From NCBI RefSeq assembly GCF_014117425.1, contig NZ_CP059725.1, forward strand, positions 2,232,001 to 2,296,000: a stretch of DNA of 64,000 nucleotides, read 5' to 3'. The stretch comes from Bartonella sp. HY038 (GTDB lineage Bacteria; Pseudomonadota; Alphaproteobacteria; Rhizobiales; Rhizobiaceae). Shown here piece by piece: positions 45,087 through 54,491 of the stretch (position 1 is its first letter; every line of letters begins with the position of its first letter). The position numbers and the translations under genes were made by a program. The notes beneath the pieces are model-generated. The model saw only the letters and a list, made by a program, of their open reading frames with translations. It was not told where the DNA came from and did not search any database.

Positions 45087-46992
45087 TCGCAATTTTTTTA
45101 TCGCTATCGCCCTATCAATGGCTATCATGATAGGTTGGAGCTATTTTTTTGTTAACCCACAAAATGAAGTGGAGCAAAATGTCGCCAACCAAGCCCAAAA
45201 GATTGAACAGGAAATAGCGCAAAATCCAGTAGGAACGCTTCCTACTGACAATAATGCTGATAGCACGACCACAACAGCTCCAGCCGGCACCAACCAGGCG
45301 CCTGGTAGTGTTGAAATGACCCCGCAAGCACGCGAAGCCGTTATTGCTAGCCAAAAGCGCGTAGCAATTGACACGCCTAATCTTAAAGGTTCGATCAATC
45401 TTTATGGCGCTAAGCTTGATGATCTTTTATTAAAAAAATATCAAATGACGGTTGATAAAGATTCGCCGCTAATTGCTTTGCTCAACCCAAGCAATTTTAA
45501 GCAAGGATATATGGCTGAATTTGGCTTCGTCACCCCAGACTCTTCAAATAAGATCGTCACAAACACCAGCCTATGGAAGGTTGAGGGGGAAAACCAAACT
45601 TTGACCCCACAAACACCTGTTACCTTGAGCTATGACAATGGTGAAGGACTTATATTCTATCGCACGATTTCAGTTGACGATGAATTCATGTTTACATTTG
45701 AAGACAAAGTTACAAATAATAGCGATAAAGCCGTTACTCTTGGCTCTTATGGTCGCGTTGTACGCGTATCGCCGCCAAGTGAATCCAACGCAAATTATCT
45801 CCTCCACGAAGGGTTAATCGGCGTATTGGGCCAGCTCAATAGCCAACACCAAACTTATGCTGATTTGGCCAAAGCGCAAGGCGATGATCGCATTGTTAAA
45901 TTTGGCGCACAGACTGGTGGTTGGATTGGTATTACTGACAAATATTGGGCAGTCACCGTTATTCCTGACCAAACCACACCTTTTACCGCCAGTTTTTCTT
46001 ATCGCGATGACAATAGTACCCGCTATCAGTCGGACTTTAATCGTAGCGGCGTAAGCATTGCGCCTGGTACAACGCAATCCTTTAAAAACCATGCCTTTGC
46101 AGGTGCAAAGCAAGTTGCAATTCTTGATCGCTATGAATCACAATTGCATATTGACCGCTTTGGTTTGCTGATTGACTGGGGTATGCTTGGTCTTATCGTT
46201 AAGCCAATGTTTACACTTATTGACTGGCTTTATAAAATGGTTGGTAATTTTGGTGTTGCTATTTTGCTTGCCACCGTTATCTTAAAAACCATTCTCTTCC
46301 CGCTTGCGAATAAATCCTATAAATCTATGGCTCGCATGAAGGCTGTACAACCTGCAATGGTTGAAATCCGCGAAAAATATGCCGAAGATAAAACCAAACA
46401 ACAGCAAGCGATTATGGAGCTTTATCGCAAGGAAAAGATTAATCCGCTTGCAGGTTGTTGGCCAATTCTTATCCAAATTCCTATTTTCTTCGCTCTTTAT
46501 AAGGTTCTTTATATCACCATTGAAATGCGTCACGCGCCATTCTTCGGTTGGATTCAAGATTTGGCCGCAAGAGACCCAACATCGCTCTTCAATTTATTTG
46601 GACTATTGCCTTATCATGTGCCTGATTTCATGCTTATTGGTGTTTGGCCAATTATTATGGGTATTACCATGTTCATTCAAATGCGCATGAACCCGACCCC
46701 GCCAGATCCAACTCAAGCGATGATCTTCACTTGGATGCCTTTAGTATTTACCTATATGTTGGCAGCATTCCCAGCCGGTTTGGTTATTTACTGGGCATGG
46801 AACAACACGCTTTCAGTTATCCAACAGGGTATCATTATGAAGCGTCAAGGCGTGAAAATTGAGCTCTTTGATAACTTGAAAAGTGTGTTTAAAAAGAAGC
46901 CAGCAACGGCGTCTGTGACCAACCAAAATAAAAGTGGCAATCAAAACAAAAGTGCCAGTCAAAATAATAAAACCAACAAGACAAAGAAGTAG
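45076..46992 (+). CDS. yidC: Membrane protein insertase YidC
   Basis: YidC inserts proteins into the inner membrane, alone or with SecYEG. The 638-aa protein has an N-terminal membrane anchor ([20 protein letters not shown]), a variable Gln/Asn/Thr-rich linker, the large periplasmic beta domain (about residues 90-370) and the conserved C-terminal five-helix insertase core: [38 protein letters not shown] (in parts), [22 protein letters not shown], and the final helices with [23 protein letters not shown]. The C-terminal tail is rich in Asn, Ser and Lys and is typical of ribosome-binding ends. It overlaps rnpA by 11 bases. Confidence 0.97.
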   Translation: MEYNRNFFIAIALSMAIMIGWSYFFVNPQNEVEQNVANQAQKIEQEIAQNPVGTLPTDNNADSTTTTAPAGTNQAPGSVEMTPQAREAVIASQKRVAIDTPNLKGSINLYGAKLDDLLLKKYQMTVDKDSPLIALLNPSNFKQGYMAEFGFVTPDSSNKIVTNTSLWKVEGENQTLTPQTPVTLSYDNGEGLIFYRTISVDDEFMFTFEDKVTNNSDKAVTLGSYGRVVRVSPPSESNANYLLHEGLIGVLGQLNSQHQTYADLAKAQGDDRIVKFGAQTGGWIGITDKYWAVTVIPDQTTPFTASFSYRDDNSTRYQSDFNRSGVSIAPGTTQSFKNHAFAGAKQVAILDRYESQLHIDRFGLLIDWGMLGLIVKPMFTLIDWLYKMVGNFGVAILLATVILKTILFPLANKSYKSMARMKAVQPAMVEIREKYAEDKTKQQQAIMELYRKEKINPLAGCWPILIQIPIFFALYKVLYITIEMRHAPFFGWIQDLAARDPTSLFNLFGLLPYHVPDFMLIGVWPIIMGITMFIQMRMNPTPPDPTQAMIFTWMPLVFTYMLAAFPAGLVIYWAWNNTLSVIQQGIIMKRQGVKIELFDNLKSVFKKKPATASVTNQNKSGNQNKSASQNNKTNKTKK

Positions 46993-47003
46993 GGACAATA
47001 CCT

Positions 47004-47648
47004 GTGAACGATAAACCAAATAGAGCCCCACTTTTTGCTGGTAACTGGGTTTTCATTCGAAGCGTGCCTTCAATGAAATTCCTCCCACCTGAAGGACCAC
47101 CAGAGGTTGCCTTTGCTGGTCGCTCCAATGTTGGTAAGTCATCACTCATCAATGCCCTTGTTGGCCGCAAAGGCTTGGCGCGGACATCTAACACGCCAGG
47201 CCGCACACAAGAACTAAATTATTTCGTTCCAGACGGCTATAGCGGTGTGGACGGTGATTTGCCGCCCATGGCTTTGGTCGATATGCCGGGCTACGGCTTT
47301 GCAGAAGCACCAAAAGCGCAAGTCGAACAATGGACACGCTTGGTGTTTGATTATTTACGTGGCCGCACAACCTTAAAGCGTGTCTATGTGTTGATCGATT
47401 CACGCCATGGCATCAAAAAGAATGATGCAGATGTATTGGACTTGTTGGACAAAGCTGCGGTTTCTTACCAAATCGTTCTCACCAAAACTGATAAAATTAA
47501 AAAGTCAGACTTTGACAAACTCTTTACAGCGACACAAGCCGCCATTGCCAAGCGCCCTGCCGCCTTCCCTATCCTACTTGCTACATCTTCAGAAAAAGGT
47601 GAAGGCATTGACGATGTACAGGCTGCCATTATCGAAGCCATTTCATAA
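47004..47648 (+). CDS. engB: Ribosome biogenesis GTPase EngB (YsxC)
   Basis: EngB is an essential GTPase that assists assembly of the large ribosomal subunit. The 214-aa protein has the G1 motif GRSNVGKSS at about residue 36, the switch region with [12 protein letters not shown], the G3 motif DMPGYG, G4 TKTDK and a C-terminal SSEKGEG (G5). Its start is a GTG 11 bases after the yidC stop, so it is probably in the same operon. Confidence 0.95.
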   Translation: MNDKPNRAPLFAGNWVFIRSVPSMKFLPPEGPPEVAFAGRSNVGKSSLINALVGRKGLARTSNTPGRTQELNYFVPDGYSGVDGDLPPMALVDMPGYGFAEAPKAQVEQWTRLVFDYLRGRTTLKRVYVLIDSRHGIKKNDADVLDLLDKAAVSYQIVLTKTDKIKKSDFDKLFTATQAAIAKRPAAFPILLATSSEKGEGIDDVQAAIIEAIS

Positions 47649-47659
47649 GGTTCTTATCA

Positions 47660-47965
47660 ATGATGAGCAATCAAGGTCCGATAATCATCATAACCTACTG
47701 CTCGCAATGTAATTGGATGTTGCGAGCATCTTGGCTGGCTCAAGAAATTTTACAAACCTTCGGTACCGATATTGGCGAAATTATTCTGCGGCCACGCACC
47801 GGCGGTATTTTTACCATTCACGTCGATAATAATCTTATTTGGGATCGCAAGCGTGATAATGGCTTTCCAGAAGCTAAAATATTAAAGCAATTACTACGGG
47901 ATGTTGTTTGGCCAGACCGCAACCTTGGTCATAGTGATAGACATACCGCAACAAAAGGCGATTAA
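47660..47965 (+). CDS. SelT/SelW/SelH-family Rdx protein
   Basis: A 101-aa thioredoxin-fold protein of the Rdx family. The redox motif CSQC is near the N-terminus (ITYCSQCNWMLRASWLAQEIL), in the position of Cys-X-X-Sec of eukaryotic SelW/SelT; here both residues are cysteines. The family's GGIFTIHVDNNLIWDRK strand and the C-terminal PDRNLGH are also present. The role is unknown, probably in thiol redox reactions. It starts 11 bases after the engB stop with AAGG upstream, which suggests co-transcription. In many relatives argB occupies this position. Confidence 0.88.
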   Translation: MMSNQGPIIIITYCSQCNWMLRASWLAQEILQTFGTDIGEIILRPRTGGIFTIHVDNNLIWDRKRDNGFPEAKILKQLLRDVVWPDRNLGHSDRHTATKGD

Positions 47966-48053
47966 AAATCTATCGACTTTACTGGTAATTTTATATGGAT
48001 CATAGCTTAAATGACATAGCCAAAAAAGCATTTACGTTAAAGCTTTCAACACC

Positions 48054-48081
48054 TTGTTACTATTTTCTTTAGGATTATAAT
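48054..48081 (+). promoter_or_regulatory. Promoter candidate ahead of an orphan RNA
   Basis: TTGTTA (48054-48059), a 16-bp spacer and a perfect TATAAT (48076-48081). It points away from the engB block into a stretch without genes. The next plus-strand gene, fabA, is over 1.2 kb away behind a hairpin. Confidence 0.5.
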
Positions 48082-48087
48082 ATAGAA

Positions 48088-48403
48088 CAACAAGCCTTTG
48101 CCCCCTAAAATTGATTATGCAAAGAGTTTTAGCCAAAACACTTGGCCCCGGGCAAAGCGACACAAATATTCACTCTTTTGAAGATTGCATTTATATTTGT
48201 TTGATAATGCTTTGTTTTTTTAGATGGCAATGTGATCCTGCCCCAATACCTTAATATTTTTCAATCACGCATTCAGCATTTTAAATTGGCTTTATTTGCG
48301 AAAATCGCCACGCAGTTCGCTCGCCTAAGCTTCACTTCACCTCAATATCAAACCTATAAAACACAAAAAAACCTATGAACCAATTAGGTTCATAGGTTTT
48401 TCT
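48088..48403 (+). ncRNA. Candidate structured small RNA
   Basis: Downstream of the promoter candidate, CTTTGCCC (48096-48103) is the exact inverse of GGGCAAAG (48150-48157), and nested within them CTAAAA (48105-48110) pairs with TTTTAG (48127-48132). A 14-bp stem at 48368-48400 followed by TTTTT could end the transcript. The stretch has no credible open frame. I do not recognise a known RNA family. The gap spans 47966-48497. Confidence 0.35.
48368..48400 (-). terminator. Intrinsic terminator of irr (bidirectional form)
   Basis: AAAACCTATGAACC (48368-48381) pairs perfectly with GGTTCATAGGTTTT (48387-48400). A run of eight T residues follows on the minus strand, making it the terminator of irr, and five T residues follow on the plus strand. 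Confidence 0.88.
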
Positions 48404-48497
48404 CAATTGTTGAAGTTTACAATACAATAAATATTTAAAGAACTACTACAATAAATTTTTACTGGAGTTCATCAGTATTATTTACTAAGCTAAAAAT

Positions 48498-48929
48498 TTA
48501 CTGGCGTTGAATAGGACGCACACGCACAATCAAATCAACATTGACGACTTCCATACCCTCAGGTGGAATTGGCAAATTGGTAATAACGGGCTGCCCTTGT
48601 GGGCCTTCAGGAATATCAATAACCCGTGCTTCATTTTCAAGATAAAAATGATGGTGGTCCGAAATATTTGTATCAAACCAAGTCTTTGAGCCTTCAACAG
48701 CAATAATTCGTAAAAGACCAGCTTCGGTAAATTGATGCAAAGTATTATAAACGGTGGCAAGTGAAATTGGCACGGCAGCAGTTACTGCTTCTTCATGCAA
48801 TTCTTCGGCGGCAATATGACGATGACCTTTAGCAAAAATCATTTTTGCAAGTGCTAGGCGTTGTTTGGTCGGCCGTAAGCCACTTGCCCGCAATCTGTCT
48901 TCAAGTCCATAAATAGGTTCAATATACAT
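48498..48929 (-). CDS. irr: Iron response regulator Irr (Fur family)
   Basis: Irr represses or activates iron and haem genes according to haem status in Hyphomicrobiales. The 143-aa protein has the Fur-type winged helix (RPTKQRLALAKMIFAKGHRH at residues 19-38, then ISLATVYNTLHQFTEAGLL) and the C-terminal dimerisation domain with DHHHFY, the His-rich haem-binding motif that marks Irr. It lacks a Cys-rich zinc site at its end, again as in Irr. It is divergent from fabA. This neighbourhood, with irr beside fabA-fabB, is conserved in rhizobia. A perfect palindrome in its leader may be an autoregulatory site. Confidence 0.92.
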   Translation of the reverse strand: MYIEPIYGLEDRLRASGLRPTKQRLALAKMIFAKGHRHIAAEELHEEAVTAAVPISLATVYNTLHQFTEAGLLRIIAVEGSKTWFDTNISDHHHFYLENEARVIDIPEGPQGQPVITNLPIPPEGMEVVNVDLIVRVRPIQRQ

Positions 48930-49367
48930 TGGCTTATCTCAAAATCCCAAGTTTAACCCAAATTCATAACTTTTGCAAAACTTATCAAATATTTATAGAA
49001 ACTACGTAGTTTCAAAGAAATTTATAAGCCTGCCCTAAAATTCAGATTAGACGCTTCCATCAGGTTTCCCTGTCCGTATTATCAATAATAAGCCTAAAAA
49101 CATGCGCAATCAACCGCTTTTGTAAACTTTGCCAATAAAACTTGTCAAAAAAGGTATAGTTTTAATTCAGCTTGTGGATAAACTCTTCCTCAAAATAGAT
49201 ATAGCCAGCAAAAAAAGTTAATAAACCATTGTGACTTGTCAAAAATACGCCCTTTTTAGCGCTATTTTAATTTTACTTGCAGTGGTTGTCTGTGTTAGGA
49301 GAGTGCAAATGTTAAAAAGGCAGCAACCTAAATATCATATATATCTGCCTTGATAAATGGAGATAAC
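48930..49367. other. Divergent irr-fabA intergenic region
   Basis: About 440 bases holding control sequences for both genes. Apart from the palindrome at 48998-49013 I see no gene and no clear terminator. A TTGTCA near 49237 could be part of a fabA promoter, with a weak -10. Confidence 0.5.
48998..49013 (-). promoter_or_regulatory. Perfect 16-bp palindrome upstream of irr
   Basis: GAAACTACGTAGTTTC is identical to its reverse complement and lies 69 bases ahead of the irr start. The size and symmetry fit a dimeric regulator such as Irr itself, although it is not a plain copy of the published iron-control element. Confidence 0.6.
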
Positions 49368-49880
49368 ATGGCTGAGCAAAAGTCTAGCTATACATTTGAA
49401 GAATTGCTTTCCTGCGCCCGTGGGGAAATGTTTGGTGAAGGAAACGCACAGCTTCCTGCCCCGCCAATGTTGATGTTTGACAGAATCACCGCGATCTCGG
49501 ATCAAGGCGGCGATTTCGGTAAAGGCATGATTCGCGCTGAATTAGACATTAAGCCAGATTTATGGTTTTTCCCTTGCCATTTCATTGGCGATCCAGTTAT
49601 GCCAGGCTGTCTTGGTCTTGATGCGTTGTGGCAACTTACAGGATTTTTCCTCGGTTGGCTTGGCGAACCCGGCAAGGGCCGCGCCATTTCAACTGGAGAA
49701 GTTAAGTTTACTGGCATGGTAACACCGCAAACCAAGCTCGTTGAATATGGCATAGATTTCAAGCGCGTATTACGCGGTCGCCTTGTGCTTGGCATTGCTG
49801 ATGGCTGGGTCAAGGCTGATGGTGAAATTATCTATCGTGCTAGCGATTTGCGCGTTGGGCTATTTAAATCAAAAGAATAG
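49368..49880 (+). CDS. fabA: 3-Hydroxydecanoyl-ACP dehydratase/isomerase
   Basis: FabA dehydrates 3-hydroxyacyl-ACP and isomerises the trans-2 to cis-3-decenoyl-ACP, the entry to anaerobic unsaturated fatty acid synthesis. The 170-aa hot-dog protein has the catalytic His71 in [15 protein letters not shown] and Asp85 in [10 protein letters not shown], near the positions of the E. coli enzyme. The start at 49368 has TGGAG 5 bases ahead; the frame's earlier ATG at 49350 lacks one. fabB and fabI follow on the same strand. Confidence 0.95.
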   Translation: MAEQKSSYTFEELLSCARGEMFGEGNAQLPAPPMLMFDRITAISDQGGDFGKGMIRAELDIKPDLWFFPCHFIGDPVMPGCLGLDALWQLTGFFLGWLGEPGKGRAISTGEVKFTGMVTPQTKLVEYGIDFKRVLRGRLVLGIADGWVKADGEIIYRASDLRVGLFKSKE

Positions 49881-50189
49881 CATTATCAGCAATCAGCTTT
49901 GGTTAGTTGCACTTTAGATTATGCCATTATCAATCACGGCTTCATGGTCGTGGTTGATTGGATTGTTGCAATTTAGCCAAAATTTGATTTATTTACAAAT
50001 ATGTCTTAATTTTCATGTTGGCATGAATGCAGATTAAAATTTGCATAAATTGCAAAGACTTTGTCTGCTTTTGATGTATAAACACCAGCATGTCTTTAAT
50101 AGGACATATTGCACCCTATTTAATGGGTGCAAACAGAATTACAGGGATAACCACGTGAGTATTATCCCGTTCTACCCAAGGAGAAATTG
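49881..50189 (+). other. fabA-fabB spacer with two hairpins
   Basis: A 309-base gap inside the fab cluster. TTGCACCC (50109-50116) pairs with GGGTGCAA (50125-50132), and GGGATAA (50143-50149) with TTATCCC (50162-50168). Neither is followed by a T-run. The second ends 21 bases ahead of the fabB start. Confidence 0.55.
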
Positions 50190-51410
50190 ATGCGTCGAGT
50201 TGTTGTAACCGGCATGGGGATTGTTTCATCAATCGGAAATAACCCTGACGAAGTGCTTGCTTCCTTAAAAGAAGCAAAATCGGGCATCTCATTTTCGCAA
50301 GAATATGCGGATCTAGGATTTAGGGCGCAAGCCTTTGGTATGCCCACTGTTGATATTGAAGCATTGGTTGATAGGCGCGCCATGCGCTTTCATGGCCGCG
50401 GCACCGCATGGAACCACATCGCTATGGATCAAGCCATTGCTGATGCGGGCTTAAGCCCTCTTGAAGTATCTAACGAACGCACCGGCATTATTATGGGCTC
50501 TGGTGGTCCTTCCACTCGTACAATTGTGGATTCAGCTGATATTGCCCGCGAAAAAGGCCCTAAACGCGTAGGCCCTTTTGCCGTTCCCAAAGCCATGAGC
50601 TCAACCGCTTCAGCAACACTCGCCACATTTTTCAAGATTAAAGGCGTTAATTATAGTATTTCATCTGCTTGTGCGACATCAAACCATTGTATCGGCAATG
50701 CTTTTGAAACCATTCAATACGGCAAGCAAGACCGCGTTTTTGCCGGTGGTTGTGAAGATTTGGATTGGACGCTGTCGGTATTATTTGACGCCATGGGTGC
50801 CATGTCCTCAAAATATAATGATACACCATCACGTGCTTCGCGCTCTTATGATGCTAATCGTGACGGTTTTGTCATTGCTGGTGGTGCTGGCGTCTTGGTT
50901 CTTGAAGAGCTTGAAATCGCTAAGGCGCGCGGCGCGAAAATCTATGGCGAAATCATCGGCTATGGCGCAACCTCTGATGGTCATGACATGGTGGCTCCAT
51001 CAGGTGAAGGCGCTGAGCGTTGCATGCGTATGGCTCTTGCCAATGTCAATAATCCAATTGACTACATAAACCCACATGCAACGTCAACACCGGTTGGTGA
51101 TCCACCAGAAATAGAAGCTATTCGCCGCGTTTTTGGCGGTGCTGATAAGAGCCCACCAATTTCAGCAACCAAATCCTTAACCGGTCACTCACTTGGAGCA
51201 GCTGGTGTACAAGAAGCTATTTACACATTGCTGATGATGCAAAATAACTTTATCTGCGAAAGCGCCCATATTGATGAGCTTGACCCACAATTTGCTGATA
51301 TGCCAATTGTGCGCCAACGTCGCGATAATGTTGAACTTAATACAGTGCTATCCAACACCTTTGGCTTTGGCGGCACCAATGCATCGCTGGTTTTTCAAAA
51401 ATACCGCTAA
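50190..51410 (+). CDS. fabB: 3-Oxoacyl-ACP synthase I
   Basis: FabB elongates cis-3-decenoyl-ACP and so is needed for unsaturated fatty acids. The 406-aa thiolase-fold enzyme has the nucleophile Cys161 in [13 protein letters not shown], the first His in [16 protein letters not shown] and the second in [12 protein letters not shown], followed by the C-terminal [20 protein letters not shown] lies 6 bases ahead of the ATG at 50190. The pairing with fabA is conserved; the 309-base gap between them is long for an operon and holds hairpins. Confidence 0.95.
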   Translation: MRRVVVTGMGIVSSIGNNPDEVLASLKEAKSGISFSQEYADLGFRAQAFGMPTVDIEALVDRRAMRFHGRGTAWNHIAMDQAIADAGLSPLEVSNERTGIIMGSGGPSTRTIVDSADIAREKGPKRVGPFAVPKAMSSTASATLATFFKIKGVNYSISSACATSNHCIGNAFETIQYGKQDRVFAGGCEDLDWTLSVLFDAMGAMSSKYNDTPSRASRSYDANRDGFVIAGGAGVLVLEELEIAKARGAKIYGEIIGYGATSDGHDMVAPSGEGAERCMRMALANVNNPIDYINPHATSTPVGDPPEIEAIRRVFGGADKSPPISATKSLTGHSLGAAGVQEAIYTLLMMQNNFICESAHIDELDPQFADMPIVRQRRDNVELNTVLSNTFGFGGTNASLVFQKYR

Positions 51411-51522
51411 GTGCTATTAGCCCATAATAAAGAATTTAAATTGAACAAAACGGTAAATACTAACGAGATCACTATTCAGGTACATGCGACCGGGATAAGA
51501 TCCATGGTCGATGGAGAATAAA

Positions 51523-52341
51523 ATGCAGGGATTGATGAAGGGTAAGCGCGGCCTGATTATGGGTGTTGCTAATGACCATTCCATCGCCTGGGGGATTGCT
51601 TGCGCACTTGCTGATGCGGGTGCTGAATTGGCCTTTACCTATCAAGGTGATGCTTTTGGTAAACGAGTAAAACCGCTTGCTGAAAAGCTAGAATCAAAAC
51701 TTTTACTGCCCTGTGATGTGGAAGATATTGCATCGGTTGATGCAGTATTTGAAACTTTAGAAAAGGAATGGGGAACCATTGACTTTATCGTTCATGCCAT
51801 TGGCTTTTCCGATAAATCACAGCTAAAGGGGCGCTATGTCGATGTGACAACACGTGAAAACTTTAGCCGTACTATGGTTATTTCGGCATTTTCCTTTACA
51901 GAAGTTGTACAGCGCGCGCAAAAATTAATGCCTAATGGTGGCTCTATCATAACGCTGACCTATGGAGCGTCACAACGCGTCGTGCCAAATTATAATGTGA
52001 TGGGTGTTGCTAAAGCAGCGCTTGAAACAATGGTACGCTATTGTGCGGCTGATTGCGGCCCACAAAATATTCGCGTTAATGCAATTTCAGCCGGTCCCGT
52101 ACGCACATTGGCAGGTAATGGAATTGGCGCAGCACGCGCCATTTTCTCCTATCAACGCCGTAATGCGCCACTGCGCAGAACCGTATCAATTGATGAAATT
52201 GGTCAATCTGCCCTTTATTTATTGTCAGATATGTCAAGTGGTGTAACCGGTGAAATCCATTATGTCGATTCTGGTTATAATATTTTATCTACACCATCCT
52301 TGGAAGAATTGACCCAAAGTGAAGAAGCTTTGGGCGAATAG
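51523..52341 (+). CDS. fabI: Enoyl-ACP reductase (NADH)
   Basis: FabI reduces enoyl-ACP in each elongation round. The 272-aa short-chain dehydrogenase has the FabI-type nucleotide motif GVANDHSIAWGIA, and the catalytic Tyr147, Tyr157 and Lys164 in LTYGAS and PNYNVMGVAKAALE. The alanine-rich C-terminal EIGQSALYLLSDMSSGVTGEIHYVDSG is standard. GGAG lies 6 bases ahead of the ATG at 51523, and the earlier ATG at 51511 overlaps this site. It is followed by an intrinsic terminator. Confidence 0.95.
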   Translation: MQGLMKGKRGLIMGVANDHSIAWGIACALADAGAELAFTYQGDAFGKRVKPLAEKLESKLLLPCDVEDIASVDAVFETLEKEWGTIDFIVHAIGFSDKSQLKGRYVDVTTRENFSRTMVISAFSFTEVVQRAQKLMPNGGSIITLTYGASQRVVPNYNVMGVAKAALETMVRYCAADCGPQNIRVNAISAGPVRTLAGNGIGAARAIFSYQRRNAPLRRTVSIDEIGQSALYLLSDMSSGVTGEIHYVDSGYNILSTPSLEELTQSEEALGE

Positions 52342-52370
52342 TACCACATAAATTGACATGAATTTTTATG

Positions 52371-52403
52371 AAAAGGAAAGGCCTTAAAACCTTTCCTTTT
52401 TTT
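52371..52403 (+). terminator. Intrinsic terminator of fabI
   Basis: AAAAGGAAAGG (52371-52381) pairs with CCTTTCCTTTT (52390-52400) and runs into T residues. It lies 30 bases after the fabI stop. Confidence 0.9.
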
Positions 52404-52676
52404 ATGCCTAAATAGCTGATACAGGATGCTAATCAATATTGTAATTTTTTTTAAATAACCTACTGCGACTTTTCGCGCGATAAATTATAATAATTCAAAC
52501 TTGGCGCAGAGAAACGAGCGTGCTAAGGAAAAATAGTATAAAATAGGTCGGCTATTTTGGGTTTTTGACCTAGAAATTTACCCATATTAAAAGACTTTAA
52601 ATATAATTGAAATTATGTCGATCATGACTTTAACAAAGACAATGATAATTGGATTAGCATTCGCTATAGACCCTAT
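52404..52676 (+). other. Region upstream of petA
   Basis: AT-rich and without genes. TATAGA at 52665-52670 lies 6 bases ahead of the petA ATG, at the distance expected if the message starts at the ATG itself. TTGACC at 52565-52570 with a weak TATTAA is an alternative promoter farther upstream. Confidence 0.4.
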
Positions 52677-53225
52677 ATGAGCAAGCAGACAAGACGCGAT
52701 TTTTTGTTTTTAGCAACTGGTGTTGCAGGTAGTATCGGTATTGCTGCCGTTGGTTGGCCATTTATTGACCAGATGCGGCCTGATGAAGCAACGCTTGCAG
52801 CTGGCTCGATAGAAGTGGATATATCTGGCATTGAAGAAGGCATGTCCATTATCGTTAAATGGCGTGGTCAGCCAGTAGTTATCCGCAATCGCACTCCAAA
52901 AGAAATCAAGGAATCGCAAGAAACGCCGCTTGATGCCTTAAAGGATCAAAATGCCCGCAATAATAATATGGAAGCAAGCGCTACAGCGACAGATATAAAC
53001 CGTAGTGCTGGCGAAGGGCGACAAAACTGGATAATCATGGTGGATTTATGCACCCATCTTGGCTGTGTGCCGCTTGGTCAATCTGGGCGTTATGGCGGAT
53101 GGTTCTGCCCTTGCCATGGCTCAAGCTACGACACAGCAGGACGAGTGCGCAATGGTCCAGCCAATAAAAATCTTGCTATCCCGACTTATGAGTTTATTTC
53201 TGATACCATTGTGCGGATTGGTTAG
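52677..53225 (+). CDS. petA: Ubiquinol-cytochrome c reductase iron-sulphur subunit
   Basis: The Rieske subunit of complex III. The 182-aa protein has a Tat signal-anchor (TRRDFLFLATGVAGSIGIAAVG) and the [2Fe-2S] ligands C125-T-H127 in CTHLGC and C144-P-C146-H in CPCHGS, with the disulphide partners C130 and C146 in the usual boxes. A loop of about 30 residues (around 85-113) rich in Asn, Ala and Ser lies before the cluster, longer than in short homologues. No ribosome site is visible ahead of the ATG. petB follows after three bases. Confidence 0.95.
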   Translation: MSKQTRRDFLFLATGVAGSIGIAAVGWPFIDQMRPDEATLAAGSIEVDISGIEEGMSIIVKWRGQPVVIRNRTPKEIKESQETPLDALKDQNARNNNMEASATATDINRSAGEGRQNWIIMVDLCTHLGCVPLGQSGRYGGWFCPCHGSSYDTAGRVRNGPANKNLAIPTYEFISDTIVRIG

Positions 53226-53228
53226 GCT

Positions 53229-54491
53229 ATGAAAAAATCAAGCTATACCCCCAAAACCAAATTAGGCCAGTTTATGGATGAGCGCTTGCCTGTAATGCGC
53301 ATGATGCATGATCTAGCCGTCTCTTTTCCTGTACCACGCAATTTGAATTATTTTTACACCTTCGGCGGCATTTTAAGCCTAATGCTCGTTTCGCAAATAT
53401 TAACCGGCATTGTCATGGCTATGCATTATGTGCCAGATGTGGCTATTGCCTTTGAATCGCGTGAGCGTTTCATGCGTGATGGGCAATTTGGTTGGCTATT
53501 TGGTCCTTGGCATGGGGTTGGCGCATCATTTTTCTTTATTGCCGCCTATATCCATCTTGCTCGCGGTCTTTATTATGGTTCGCATAAACGGCCGCGTGAA
53601 ATTGTTTGGATTTTGGGTGTGCTGATCTATTTTGTGATGATGGCGACTGCCTTTCTTGGCTATGTACTGGTTTGGGGTCAAATGTCGGTTTCAGCTGCAA
53701 GCGTCATAACCAATTTTTTCAAAGCAATACCTTTTATTGGAGATTGGCTTTATGAAACCATTTTGGGCGGCTATAGTCTTGGGCAACCAACATTAAACCG
53801 TTTTTACGCTTTGCATTATCTTTTTCCGTTTATTTTGCTTTTGTTAGTTTGTCTTCATGTTTGGGCTATCCATGTTGTTGGGCAAAATAACCCAACAGGT
53901 GTTGAGGTTCAAAAGCCCGATGAAACTGTACCTTTTACTCCCTTTGCAATGATAAAAGATATTTTTGCGATTAGCGTATTTTTAATATTTTTTGCATGGT
54001 TTCTTTTTTATATGCCGGATTATCTTGGCCATCCTGATAATTTCATTGAGGCTGATCCGCTTAAAAGCTCGCCACATATTCAGCCTGAATGGTATTTTTT
54101 GCCCTTTTATGCGATGTTGCGCGCCATAACTTTTGACTTTGGCCCAATCAACTCAACCCTTGGCGGCGTTTTAGTGTTATTTGGCTCAGTTGGCGTATTA
54201 ATATTTGTGCCATGGCTTGATCGCTCTAAAATACGCTCATGTCGCTATCGCCCTATTTTCAAATTGTTCTTTTGGCTATTTATTGCTGATGTCATTATGC
54301 TTGGCTGGCTTGGTACGCGATCTGTTGAAGATATTTATATTTTATGGGCGCAAATTGGTACTGCCTATTATTTTGTTTTCTTTTTAATTATTATGCCATT
54401 TTTACCGCGTTTTGAAAAAACTTTACCGCTTCCAGCCTCTATCACGGCTGATCTTGCTGTGCGTAAAGAACGGGGGAAAAGCCTATGGTAA
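53229..54491 (+). CDS. petB: Cytochrome b subunit of complex III
   Basis: The 420-aa core subunit holding two b haems and both quinone sites. Eight or more hydrophobic helices are visible. GVGASFFFIAAYIHLARGLYYGS contributes one haem-ligand region, YALHYLFPFILLLLVCLHVWAIH a second, and PEWYFLPFYAMLRAI is the Qo-site PEWY motif. The C-terminal part (from about residue 250) is the second domain joined to the first, as in proteobacteria. It begins three bases after petA and overlaps petC by seven, so the three are one operon. Confidence 0.96.
   Translation: MKKSSYTPKTKLGQFMDERLPVMRMMHDLAVSFPVPRNLNYFYTFGGILSLMLVSQILTGIVMAMHYVPDVAIAFESRERFMRDGQFGWLFGPWHGVGASFFFIAAYIHLARGLYYGSHKRPREIVWILGVLIYFVMMATAFLGYVLVWGQMSVSAASVITNFFKAIPFIGDWLYETILGGYSLGQPTLNRFYALHYLFPFILLLLVCLHVWAIHVVGQNNPTGVEVQKPDETVPFTPFAMIKDIFAISVFLIFFAWFLFYMPDYLGHPDNFIEADPLKSSPHIQPEWYFLPFYAMLRAITFDFGPINSTLGGVLVLFGSVGVLIFVPWLDRSKIRSCRYRPIFKLFFWLFIADVIMLGWLGTRSVEDIYILWAQIGTAYYFVFFLIIMPFLPRFEKTLPLPASITADLAVRKERGKSLW

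Noticed and set aside
47660..47965. Selenoprotein with in-frame TGA
   Set aside because: The redox motif is CSQC with two ordinary cysteine codons; no TGA lies in the motif.
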